In this document: in pieces, positions 56,418-64,000 of the stretch
Layout of the letters: every line of letters starts with the position of its first letter
Numbering within the stretch: position 1 is the first letter of the stretch
Source: Gemmatimonadota bacterium
GTDB taxonomy: Bacteria > Gemmatimonadota > Gemmatimonadetes > Gemmatimonadales > Gemmatimonadaceae
DNA length: 64,000 bases
Direction of reading: 5' to 3'
NCBI GenBank assembly: GCA_028287305.1
Contig: JAQBPX010000034.1
Location: 1 to 64,000 of the forward strand
Made by a program: the position numbers and the translations under genes
Notes under the pieces: generated by a model
What the model was told of the DNA's origin: nothing
Database searches by the model: none
What the model saw: only the letters and a program-made list of their open reading frames with translations

Positions 56418-56479
56418 TCCGAGGCAGCCCCGCGCAGCGGCAGACTCAAAGCGCCAGGAGAACCCAGCTACTCGACACC
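56418..56479. repeat. 62-bp direct repeat, right copy
   Basis: This is the counterpart of 55101-55162. Its right end includes the last codons and stop of the flippase-like gene (stop at 56468-56470). Confidence 0.85.
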
Positions 56480-57487
56480 CCGCACAACCTTCGACTCCTC
56501 GATCGCCGCCTCTCGCTCCCCGATCGGCCGCGTCTTGCCGCGCTTCAGCAGGAACTCCGGCGCCATCGCCACACCGAGAATCGTCACCGGCAGGATCTGC
56601 TGCGTCTGGATCAGGAACGCCACCGCGATCGCCTGGTTCCGGTCGAGCCCCATCGCCACCGCCGTCACCGCGTAGAGCATCTGGAACACGCCCACGTTCC
56701 CCGGCGTCGCGCGCAGCGCAAAGCCGAGGTTCACCGCGAGCAGGCACGCCACCGTTCCCACGAGCGTGATCGGGAATCCCGCCGCGCGCGCCGTCATGTG
56801 ATAGGTGACCACCTGCAGGATCCACACGCCCACCGAGAGCAGCAGCGCCGCCACGAAGCGCGACGGCGTCGACAGCTCGGCCATCGTTTCCATGAAGCGC
56901 GACATGTACGCGCCGAACCGCGCCTTCCATCCGGCGCCCTCGACCACGACGCGCGCCGCCTTCTCCGGGCGACGCACCAGGTACACCAGCAGCCCGAGCA
57001 CCACGGCGAGTGACAGCCACGCCACGGGACGGAATCGCTCGATGCTCGCCGGCAGGTTGAGGAAGCTCACCGCGAGCGCGAGCATCACCACGTAGCCCAT
57101 CAGCTCGAACAGGCGCTCCAGCGCGAGCGTCGCCAGCACGCGAGCACTCGGCACGTGCGACGCGCGGCTCACGAAGATCACGCGCGCCGCCTCACCGCCG
57201 TTCGCCACGAGCACGTTGTTGAGTCCTGCGCCCGCGAAGGTGGCGCGCATCGCGAGCGGCAGCGACGGCGCGCCCACGGGCCGCAGGAAGATCCACCACC
57301 GCACGCCCTTGATGGCCAGCGACGCCAGGTTCACGAGCGTGGCGACCAGCAGGATGCCGGGCGACGCCGAGCGAATGGCCTTCCAGGTGTCGTGCCAGTT
57401 CACCGTGCGGGCGAACAGCACCATGCCCACGATCACGATCGCCGTGACCACCCACCGCACGATCTTCCCGATCTTTCCGCCAGTCAC
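56468..57487 (-). CDS. lysylphosphatidylglycerol synthase TM-region/flippase-like membrane protein (YbhN family)
   Basis: This is 339 aa from GTG 57487, overlapping the deacetylase stop (GTGA). It has about eight membrane segments: WVVTAIVIVGMVLFARTV, then GILLVATLVNLASLAIKGVRWW, the NNVLVANGGEAARV motif, ATLALERLFELMGYVVMLAL and FALRATPGNVGVFQMLYAV. These are family signatures of LPG_synthase_TM proteins, which flip or transfer lipids. It is cotranscribed with a deacetylase and a GT4 glycosyltransferase, suggesting work on a glycolipid. Confidence 0.85.
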   Translation of the reverse strand: MTGGKIGKIVRWVVTAIVIVGMVLFARTVNWHDTWKAIRSASPGILLVATLVNLASLAIKGVRWWIFLRPVGAPSLPLAMRATFAGAGLNNVLVANGGEAARVIFVSRASHVPSARVLATLALERLFELMGYVVMLALAVSFLNLPASIERFRPVAWLSLAVVLGLLVYLVRRPEKAARVVVEGAGWKARFGAYMSRFMETMAELSTPSRFVAALLLSVGVWILQVVTYHMTARAAGFPITLVGTVACLLAVNLGFALRATPGNVGVFQMLYAVTAVAMGLDRNQAIAVAFLIQTQQILPVTILGVAMAPEFLLKRGKTRPIGEREAAIEESKVVRGVE

Positions 57488-58176
57488 CAGTTCTCTCCGG
57501 TCAACGGCACGAACCGCAATCCCTTCGCTCGCACTCCCGCGACCACCGCCGGAATCGATTCGGCCGTCTGCAGCCGGTCGCCCTGTGGTGCGTATCCATC
57601 TCCATCGTGGAGCAGAAGGATCGCACCGGCACGCGCGCCGCGCACTGTCCTCTCCGCAATCACCCCGGCGCCCGGCCGGTCCGAGTCCCACACGCCCAGC
57701 GACCAGCCCACGGTGCGCTGCCCGAGCGACTTCGCAATCGAGGCGACCCACGGACTGCGAAAACCGTGCGGGGCGCGAAAGAGGGCAGGGCGCCCGCCGC
57801 CCGCGGCCTCAATTGATCGCGTGCCCCGCTCGAGGTCGTCGCGCACGTACGCGGGGCTCTTGAAGTGCAGCTTCCTGTGGTACCAGCCATGGTTCGCCAC
57901 CGCGTGTCCCTCATCCGCCATGCGCGCCACGAGCGCCGGCCACTGGTCTGCGTGCCGGCCGAGGACGAAGAAGGTCGCGCGCACGTCGAGGGTCGCGAGC
58001 GCATCCAGGATGCGCGGCGTCGCCTCGGGGTTGGGTCCGTCATCGAAGGTGAGCGCAACGGCATCGGCGCCCCTCACGCGAGTGATCGGGGCGCCGAAGA
58101 TGGGGCTGTTCCGGTGAAACGCGCCGTGGGCGAGCCCGCCGGAGATGGCGAGCCCCAGCGCGGCCGTGCCGATCAT
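57484..58176 (-). CDS. exported polysaccharide deacetylase (NodB family)
   Basis: This is 230 aa from ATG 58176 with a short hydrophobic N-terminus (MIGTAALGLAISGGLAHGA). The NodB motifs are VALTFDDGPNPEATPRILDA (motif 1), ANHGWYHRKL (motif 2, zinc His), RAPHGFRSPW (motif 3) and ILLLHDGDG (motif 5). Unlike the protein encoded at 31.3 kb it has the full DDGP and LHDGD set, so it is probably an active de-N-acetylase. It is coupled on both sides: ATGA with the glycosyltransferase and GTGA with the flippase. Confidence 0.9.
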   Translation of the reverse strand: MIGTAALGLAISGGLAHGAFHRNSPIFGAPITRVRGADAVALTFDDGPNPEATPRILDALATLDVRATFFVLGRHADQWPALVARMADEGHAVANHGWYHRKLHFKSPAYVRDDLERGTRSIEAAGGGRPALFRAPHGFRSPWVASIAKSLGQRTVGWSLGVWDSDRPGAGVIAERTVRGARAGAILLLHDGDGYAPQGDRLQTAESIPAVVAGVRAKGLRFVPLTGENW

Positions 58177-59384
58177 GCCACGACGGCGGCCTGGTGTCCC
58201 ACGAGGGAGCGGTAGACCTCGAGCACCTGGCTCGTGACTCGCGACCACGAATAGCGCTGCGCCTCGTGCCGTCCGTTGCTGCCGAGTCGCGCGCGGAGGG
58301 TCTCGTCATCGAGCACGCGGACCAGTGAATCCGCCAGCGCCTCGCGATCGCCACAGGGCGTCATGAGCGCCTCGCGCTCGTGCTTCACCACGTCCCGGAA
58401 GCCGAGGATATCGGAGCAGACGATCGGCGTCTCGCAGGCCATGGACTCGAGCAGCGTGATGCCGAACGAAGCCTTCGTGGTGGGACAGGCGTACACGGAG
58501 CTGTGCGCGTAGTAGCTCGGGCGTCCCTCGAGCACGGCACCCACGAAGGTGATGTCCGGGTCGCCATCCGCCTGGCGGCGGTAGTGGTCGCGCAGCGGCC
58601 CATCACCCACGACCACGAGCTGCGCCGGCCGTCCCTTGCCCTTCACGCGCTTGAACGAGTCGATGAGTGTCGAGAGCCCGTTGCGCGGGTCGAAGCGCCC
58701 CAGGAAGAGGATGCTTGGCACGTCCTGCCGGATCTCGGGCGGGCAGGGGACGTCGGGATTGAAGATGTCGACGTCGATGCCGTTGGGAATGATCTGCCAG
58801 TCGGCGTCGAAGTAGCGGTTGAGCGCCACCGTGGTCGAGTGCGACACCGCGATCGCGGCGCTCAGCTTCTCGAGCTTCTTCTGGAAGTAGCGATTGCCCA
58901 GCGTGTAGGCGACCGAGCGATCGAAGTAGGTGTGGAAGGTGCCGACCACCGGGCAGTCGGCTTCCTCGATCGCCAGGAGGGGCAGCACCGGCGTGAGCGG
59001 CGAGTGCACGTGCACGATGTCGTACTGGCCCTGCCGGAGCACGCGCCGCAGCTCCTTGCGGAGGCCCATTCCCACCGTGATGCGCGCCTGCGAGCCATTG
59101 CAGTACACCGGCTGGCTGCGGCCCAGGCGAATGACGTTCGGCTGCTCCTCGGCGCCCGGCAGGTGCGAAGTGATGACGTCCACGTGATGGCCGCGCCGGC
59201 GGGCTTCCCGGGCGAAGAAGTGGACGTGCTCGCACACCCCGCCAAGGTGGGGATAGTAGTACTCGGTGACGTGGGCAATGCGCAGCGGGCGCTCGTCGCG
59301 CACGAGTGCGAGCGGCGGCAGCTTGGGGAATGCCGGGCGTCGGAGACGAACGGCTGCTTCGCTAGGAGGATTCAAGAGCGGCAT
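58173..59384 (-). CDS. GT4 glycosyltransferase (PimA/alpha-mannosyltransferase-like)
   Basis: This is 403 aa from ATG 59384. It has a GT-B fold: N-terminal RIAHVTEYYYPHLGGVCEHV (glycine-rich loop), DIVHVHSPLTPVLPLL, NGIDVDIFNPDVPCPP, SILFLGRFDPRNGLSTLIDS, VVVGDGPLRDHYRR and the EX7E site in ASFGITLLESMACETPIV. Such enzymes add hexoses to a lipid or glycan from a nucleotide sugar. The start overlaps the ppdK stop by 23 bases; a later start near LRIAHVTEYY is possible. Confidence 0.9.
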   Translation of the reverse strand: MPLLNPPSEAAVRLRRPAFPKLPPLALVRDERPLRIAHVTEYYYPHLGGVCEHVHFFAREARRRGHHVDVITSHLPGAEEQPNVIRLGRSQPVYCNGSQARITVGMGLRKELRRVLRQGQYDIVHVHSPLTPVLPLLAIEEADCPVVGTFHTYFDRSVAYTLGNRYFQKKLEKLSAAIAVSHSTTVALNRYFDADWQIIPNGIDVDIFNPDVPCPPEIRQDVPSILFLGRFDPRNGLSTLIDSFKRVKGKGRPAQLVVVGDGPLRDHYRRQADGDPDITFVGAVLEGRPSYYAHSSVYACPTTKASFGITLLESMACETPIVCSDILGFRDVVKHEREALMTPCGDREALADSLVRVLDDETLRARLGSNGRHEAQRYSWSRVTSQVLEVYRSLVGHQAAVVA

Positions 59385-62049
59385 GGGCTGCGGCCAGTCG
59401 GGCAATCGGCACGCGGTATGGAGAGCACGAGACGTAATCGAGGCCGATGTCATGGCAGAACTTCACGGAGCGAGGCTCGCCCCCGTGTTCACCGCAGATG
59501 CCGACCTTCAACTGCGGACGCACCGCCCGGCCGTTCGTGACAGCGAAACCGATGAGCTTGCCAACACCTGCCTGATCCAGCACCTGAAACGGATCGTCCG
59601 GAAGTATACCCCGTTCCACGTAATTCGGAAGGAATCTGCCAGCATCGTCACGACTTAGCCCAAAAGTGGTCTGGGTGAGGTCATTGGTCCCAAAGGAGAA
59701 GAATTCGGCGGATTTCGCGATCTCGTCGGCCGTGAGGGCGGCCCGCGGAAGCTCGATCATCGTCCCGATCAGGTAGGGGAGGTCCTCGCCCATGGCCCCC
59801 AGCACCTGCTGGGCAGCCCGCTCGAGGATTCCCCGCTGGTGGTCGAACTCCTTCACGGTGGCGACGAGCGGGATCATGATCTCAGGACGTACGTCGATGC
59901 CCCTTCGTTTCGCCCGGACGGCAGCTTCGAAGATTGCCCGCCCCTGCATCTCGGTGATTTCGGGGTAGGTGATGCCCAGGCGGCACCCCCGGTGGCCGAG
60001 CATGGGGTTCGTCTCCCGCAGCCCCTCCACGATGTGCTGGAGCTCCGGGCGGGAGATCCCGAGGGTGCGGGCCAGCAGCTTGGTCTCCTCGCCCCCGTGC
60101 GGCAGGAACTCGTGGAGGGGCGGGTCCAGCAGCCGGATGGTGACCGGGAAGCCCGCCATGGCCTCGAAGATCCCCTCGAAGTCCTGGCGCTGCATGGGCA
60201 GCAGCTTGGCGAGCGCCCGGCGACGTCCCCCTTCATCTCGCGCCACGATCATCTCGCGCATGGAGGTGATGCGGTCGCCCTCGAAGAACATGTGCTCCGT
60301 GCGACAGAGCCCGATGCCCTCGGCGCCGAAGCCGCGCGCGATGCGCGCATCGGCGGGGGTGTCGGCATTGGCCCGCACGCGCAGGCGGCGCACGTCGTCG
60401 GCCCATCCGAGAAGTTGATGGAATGAGCGGTAGGCCGGCGCGTCGGCTGCCTGGAGCGTGCCGCGAATCACCTGCACCACCTCGCTCGGCGTGGTCGGCA
60501 GGTCGCCGGAATAGACGCGGCCCGTGGCGCCGTCGAGCGTGATCCAGTCGCCCTCCGACACCGTCAGCTCGCCCACCCGGAAGTTGCGCTCGCCCAGGTC
60601 CACGGTGAGCTCGCGGCATCCCACCACCGCGCACTTGCCCATGCCCCGCGCCACCACCGCGGCGTGCGACGTCATGCCGCCGCGCGCCGTGAGCACCGCG
60701 CGCGCCGCGACGATGCCGTGAAAGTCCTCCGGGGTGGTCTCGTCCCGCACGAGGATCACGCTCTCACCGCGCGCCGCGCGCTCCTCCGCCACGTCGGGAT
60801 CGAACACCGCGATGCCGCTCGCAGCACCCGGCGACGCGGGCAGTCCCGTGGCGATTGGCGCCGCGCGCACCGACTGGTCGATCACCGGGTGGAGCAGCTG
60901 GTCGAGGTGCTCCGGGTTCACGCGCGACACGGCCGTCGCGTGATCGATCATTCCCTCAGCCACCATCTCGGTCGCGATGCGCACTGCCGCCGCCGCCGTG
61001 CGCTTGCCCGATCGCGTCTGCAGCAGGTAGAGCTTGCCGCGCTCCACCGTGAACTCGATGTCCTGCATGTCGCGGTAATGCCGCTCGAGCCGGTCCTGCG
61101 TGTCCATCAACTCCTGGAATGCCCCCGGCAGCTTCGACGACATCTCGTTGATGCTCAGCGGCGTGCGAATGCCGGCGACGACGTCCTCCCCCTGCGCGTT
61201 CACCAGGAACTCGCCGTAGAAGGTGCGCTCGCCGGTGGAGGGATCGCGCGTGAATGCGACGCCCGTGCCTGAATCATCACCCAGGTTCCCGAACACCATG
61301 GACACGACGTTGACCGCGGTGCCCATCTCCTCGGGGATGCGGTTCACGCGGCGGTAGTCCACCGCCTTCTTGAGTGTCCACGACTTCCACACGGCCTCGA
61401 TGGCTCCCCAGAGCTGGACGGTGGGATCCATGGGGAACTCCACCCCGGTCGTGGTGCGCACCAGCGACTTGTATTCCTCAACCAGGTTGCGCAGCACCTC
61501 CTCGCCCAGGTGCGAGTCGTCGTCCACGCCCGCGGTCATGCGCTTCGACTTGAGCAGGTGCTCGAACGAATGAATGGGGACGCCGAGCACCACGTCGCCG
61601 TACATCTGGATGAAGCGCCGATAGGAGTCGTATGCGAAGCGCGCGTTGCCGCTCTGCTGCGCGAGCCCCTGCACGGTGCGATCGTTGAGCCCGAGGTTGA
61701 GGATGGTCTCCATCATCCCGGGCATGGACATCGGCGCGCCGGAGCGCACCGAGACGAGCAGCGGGTTCTTCGGGTCGCCGAGCGTCTTGCCGGCGACCTG
61801 TTCCAGGCGGGCGAGGGCGGCAGTGGCCTCTGCTCGCACCGAGTCCGGAAAGCTGCCGTGGCGAAGGTAGTCCACGCACACGCTGCAGGCGATCGTGAAC
61901 CCGGGCGGCACGGGCACGCCCAGGTTGGTCATCTCGGCGAGGTTGGCTCCCTTGCCCCCGAGGACCGCCTTCATGTCCTTCGTTCCCTCGGCTTGCCCGC
62001 CGCCGAAGAAGTAGACCAGCTGCGAGGTTGGCCCTGAAGTCGTCGTCAT
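59362..62049 (-). CDS. ppdK: pyruvate, phosphate dikinase
   Basis: This 895-aa enzyme has the normal full length. In order: an ATP-grasp domain (AVLGGKGANLAEMTNLGVPVP), the swivelling phosphohistidine domain with ARGGMTSHAAVVARGMGKCAVV, and the PEP/pyruvate TIM barrel (GFGAEGIGLCRTEHMFF, LGHRGCRLGITYPEI, ending GICGEHGG). It interconverts pyruvate, ATP and phosphate with PEP, AMP and pyrophosphate. Start at ATG 62049 gives LVYFFGGGQAEG at the N-terminus. Its relation to the cell-surface genes downstream seems to be just transcriptional. Confidence 0.96.
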   Translation of the reverse strand: MTTTSGPTSQLVYFFGGGQAEGTKDMKAVLGGKGANLAEMTNLGVPVPPGFTIACSVCVDYLRHGSFPDSVRAEATAALARLEQVAGKTLGDPKNPLLVSVRSGAPMSMPGMMETILNLGLNDRTVQGLAQQSGNARFAYDSYRRFIQMYGDVVLGVPIHSFEHLLKSKRMTAGVDDDSHLGEEVLRNLVEEYKSLVRTTTGVEFPMDPTVQLWGAIEAVWKSWTLKKAVDYRRVNRIPEEMGTAVNVVSMVFGNLGDDSGTGVAFTRDPSTGERTFYGEFLVNAQGEDVVAGIRTPLSINEMSSKLPGAFQELMDTQDRLERHYRDMQDIEFTVERGKLYLLQTRSGKRTAAAAVRIATEMVAEGMIDHATAVSRVNPEHLDQLLHPVIDQSVRAAPIATGLPASPGAASGIAVFDPDVAEERAARGESVILVRDETTPEDFHGIVAARAVLTARGGMTSHAAVVARGMGKCAVVGCRELTVDLGERNFRVGELTVSEGDWITLDGATGRVYSGDLPTTPSEVVQVIRGTLQAADAPAYRSFHQLLGWADDVRRLRVRANADTPADARIARGFGAEGIGLCRTEHMFFEGDRITSMREMIVARDEGGRRRALAKLLPMQRQDFEGIFEAMAGFPVTIRLLDPPLHEFLPHGGEETKLLARTLGISRPELQHIVEGLRETNPMLGHRGCRLGITYPEITEMQGRAIFEAAVRAKRRGIDVRPEIMIPLVATVKEFDHQRGILERAAQQVLGAMGEDLPYLIGTMIELPRAALTADEIAKSAEFFSFGTNDLTQTTFGLSRDDAGRFLPNYVERGILPDDPFQVLDQAGVGKLIGFAVTNGRAVRPQLKVGICGEHGGEPRSVKFCHDIGLDYVSCSPYRVPIARLAAAHAALESS

Positions 62050-62091
62050 GCGTATCGTGTGAAGGATGCCCAGGCCGACGACTGCGCGGTG

Positions 62092-63471
62092 CTAACAGCC
62101 GCAGCCGAATCGTAGCTTGTCGGGGTCGATGGGGGGCGGGGTCGGGTAGTCGCCCGAGAAGCAGGCATGGCAAAAGCCGTGCGGGCCGTCCGGGACCGCC
62201 CCCAGCATCCCCTCCAGCGACATGTAGCCCAGGGTGTCCACCCCGAGCGACTTCGCGATTTCCGGAAGGGTGTTGTTGGCCGCGATGAGCTCCTCGCGGT
62301 TGGGCGTATCGATGCCGTAGTAGCACGGCCCCGTAACCGGTGGGGACGAGATACGCAGGTGCACCTCGCGAGCGCCTGCGTTGCGGACCATCGCCACCAG
62401 CCCGCGGGTAGTGGTGCCCCGCACGATGGAGTCGTCCACCATCACCACGCTCTTGCCCTCGATCACCTCGCGCACCGCGTTGTACTTCACCTTGACCTTG
62501 GCGTCGCGCCCGGCCTGCGTGGGCTGGATGAAGGTGCGACCCACGTAGTGATTGCGGATCAGCGCGAGCTCGTAGGGCAGCCCGCTCTGCTCCGCGAAGC
62601 CGAGCGCCGCCGAGTTCGAGGAGTCGGGCACCGAGAACACCAGCTCCGCCGAGGGCGCGGGATGCTCCACGGCCAGGCGGCGTCCGAGCGAACGCCGCGC
62701 GCGATCCACCGAGCCGCCGAAGACGCGCGAGTCGGGACGCGCGAAGTAGACGTACTCGAACACGCACTGCTTGCGATCCTTGCGCTCGAATGGAAAGAGC
62801 GAGCGCTCTCCATCGGCGTCCACGGCGAACACCTCACCCGGGGCGATCTCTCGCTCCACCTTGGCGCCGACGATGTCGAGCGCGCACGTTTCCGACGCGA
62901 GCACCGCGCATCCGTTCAGGCGTCCCAGCACGAGTGGGCGCCAGCCGCGCGGGTCACGCGCGGCAAGCAGCGTGTCCCCCACGCTGATCACCAGGCTGTA
63001 CGCGCCGTCCACGCCCTGCAGGGCCTCGGCGAGGCGCTCCTCGGGGCGCGCCGCAGTGGAGTGCGCCATGCGATGCACGATGACTTCGGAGTCCATGGTG
63101 GACGAGAAGATCGCACCCTTGTCCTCCAGCTCCATGCGCAGCTCGGCGGCGTTCACGATGTTGCCGTTGTGCGCCAGCGCGATGTAGCCCCCGCGCGAGC
63201 GCGCGAGCACCGGTTGCGCGTTCTCGATGGTGGAGGACCCCGCCGTGCTGTATCGCGTGTGGCCCACGGCCATCTTCCCCGGACGCTTCGAGAGCCGCAC
63301 GCTCATCTCCTCGTCCATGGTGCCCATGCTGCGGAGCAGGTGCGGCGTGCCGTCCGCCTCCACGACCACCACGCCCACGGACTCCTGCCCGCGGTGCTGC
63401 AGCGAGTAGAGGCCGAGCTGCGCGAGGTGGGTCGCGTCGGGATGCCCGCGGACGCCGAAGATGCCACACAT
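62092..63471 (-). CDS. purF: amidophosphoribosyltransferase
   Basis: This is 459 aa. The catalytic Cys is residue 2 (MCGIFGVRG), so no propeptide is needed, unlike the Bacillus enzyme. Glutaminase segments are LYSLQHRGQES and GHTRYSTAGSS. The PRPP-binding motif is VVMVDDSIVRGTTTRGLV. The C-terminus has Cys in HGFCHACFSGDYP and ends CGC, which may hold a Fe-S cluster as in some family members. It starts purine synthesis from PRPP and glutamine. It begins one base after the purL stop. Confidence 0.95.
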   Translation of the reverse strand: MCGIFGVRGHPDATHLAQLGLYSLQHRGQESVGVVVVEADGTPHLLRSMGTMDEEMSVRLSKRPGKMAVGHTRYSTAGSSTIENAQPVLARSRGGYIALAHNGNIVNAAELRMELEDKGAIFSSTMDSEVIVHRMAHSTAARPEERLAEALQGVDGAYSLVISVGDTLLAARDPRGWRPLVLGRLNGCAVLASETCALDIVGAKVEREIAPGEVFAVDADGERSLFPFERKDRKQCVFEYVYFARPDSRVFGGSVDRARRSLGRRLAVEHPAPSAELVFSVPDSSNSAALGFAEQSGLPYELALIRNHYVGRTFIQPTQAGRDAKVKVKYNAVREVIEGKSVVMVDDSIVRGTTTRGLVAMVRNAGAREVHLRISSPPVTGPCYYGIDTPNREELIAANNTLPEIAKSLGVDTLGYMSLEGMLGAVPDGPHGFCHACFSGDYPTPPPIDPDKLRFGCGC

Positions 63472-63472
63472 G

Positions 63473-64000
63473 TCAGGAAACCAGTTCGGGAGTCGAGGAC
63501 GCCGGCATCTCGGCCATCAGGCGCGCGATGCTCTCATGATACGCGTCGTCGATTCGGGAGAGCGCGCAGTCGAGCTGCGTGGCACCGAGCGAGATGCGCA
63601 GGCTCTTGCCGCCCACGGTGCCGAGCTTGCGCGCCGGGACGCCGTGTCGTTGCGCCGCCGCGATGACCGCGGCGGCATCAGGAGTCGAGACCACAACGCG
63701 CGCCTGCGATTCACCGAACAGCACGGCGCGGAGCGGAACGGCCGGCCATGCGTTGAGGTCCACGTCTGCACCGAGCGGCTCGTCGCGGCTCATCACGCAG
63801 CACTCGGCGAGCGCCACCGCCAGCCCACCCTCGGCGCAGTCGTGCGCGGAGCGCACGGCGCCAGAGGCGATCGCCTCGAGCAGCGCGTCGATGAGCGCCT
63901 TCTCGGCGGGAAGGTCACAGCGCGGCGGCGCACCACCCACCACGCCGTGCACGCGCGCCAGGTACTCGCTGCCGCCGATCTCGTCGAAGCTGTCGCCGAG
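63473..64000 (-). CDS. purL: phosphoribosylformylglycinamidine synthase subunit PurL, C-terminal part
   Basis: The frame is open to the window edge; about 175 residues are visible. They include GDSFDEIGGSEYLARVHGVVGG, SAHDCAEGGLAVALAECCV and VLFGESQARVVVS, which are conserved C-terminal AIRS-like domain motifs of PurL (FGAM synthase II). It makes FGAM from FGAR, ATP and glutamine-derived ammonia. The stop is one base from the purF start, giving the standard purL-purF pair. Confidence 0.93.
   Translation of the reverse strand, partial: LGDSFDEIGGSEYLARVHGVVGGAPPRCDLPAEKALIDALLEAIASGAVRSAHDCAEGGLAVALAECCVMSRDEPLGADVDLNAWPAVPLRAVLFGESQARVVVSTPDAAAVIAAAQRHGVPARKLGTVGGKSLRISLGATQLDCALSRIDDAYHESIARLMAEMPASSTPELVS

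Overview
The window is 64 kb of very GC-rich chromosomal DNA from a free-living Gram-negative bacterium. It encodes outer-membrane porin and lipoprotein signals, a rod-shape gene set and a full housekeeping complement. Gene order and protein character (short EF-Ts, rpsB-tsf-pyrH-frr-uppS-cdsA-dxr-rseP, a Pst operon led by a porin, an archaeal-type ProS) suggest Gemmatimonadota or a close relative. That placement is an inference from gene content. Almost all of the window is core chromosome; no phage, CRISPR array or complete insertion sequence was seen, and there is no gene-free stretch longer than 300 bp.

Layout. 0-3 kb: aroA (3' end), cmk and rpsA, with a clear promoter and terminator. 3.2-4.3 kb: a lone protein with the IS701-transposase fold but a damaged catalytic site. 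4.3-10 kb: an acyl-CoA carboxylase operon (carboxyltransferase, biotin carboxylase, biotin carrier) with an RlmD-type RNA methyltransferase embedded in it and a secreted beta-propeller protein at its end. 10-17.6 kb (minus): phosphate operon porin-pstS-pstS-pstC-pstA-pstB-pstB-phoU with Pho-box-like arrays. 17.7-26 kb: rplM-rpsI, then rpsB-tsf-pyrH-frr-uppS-cdsA-dxr-rseP (translation to envelope lipid). 26-30 kb: rpsO-pnp and an M16 peptidase gene interrupted by an in-frame TGA. 30-33.5 kb: ald, a polysaccharide deacetylase, and an opposing ferredoxin/geranylgeranyl-reductase pair. 33.6-39.3 kb: mreBCD-mrdA-rodA elongasome. 39.4-48.6 kb: accD-folC, hisS-proS-lysA-phosphodiesterase-guaA and a DUF3667-type membrane protein. 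48.6-50.6 kb: five small orphan genes of lower GC, the only clearly accessory block. 50.6-54.6 kb: ptsN divergent from dusB-larB-GGDEF. 54.6-56.5 kb: tmRNA and a secreted pectinacetylesterase-like lipoprotein flanked by a 62-bp repeat. 56.5-64 kb (minus): purL-purF, ppdK, and a GT4 glycosyltransferase/deacetylase/flippase-like operon.

Gene starts overlap the preceding stop by 1-4 bases (ATGA, GTGA, TGATG) again and again, showing tight translational coupling. Promoters read by eye fit TTGnnn-N16-18-TAnnnT. Several sit 5-9 bases before the start codon and predict leaderless mRNAs. Intergenic gaps are enriched in short-unit repeats (7, 8, 12 and 15 bp) and in a roughly 65-bp GGACAA...TTGTCC repeat family.

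Most interesting points: the in-frame TGA in the M16 peptidase, the catalytically altered IS701-like gene, the 11-bp-phased Pho-box arrays, the repeat that may donate the ald -35 box, the leaderless promoters, the small-gene island, and the repeat-flanked gene beside tmRNA.
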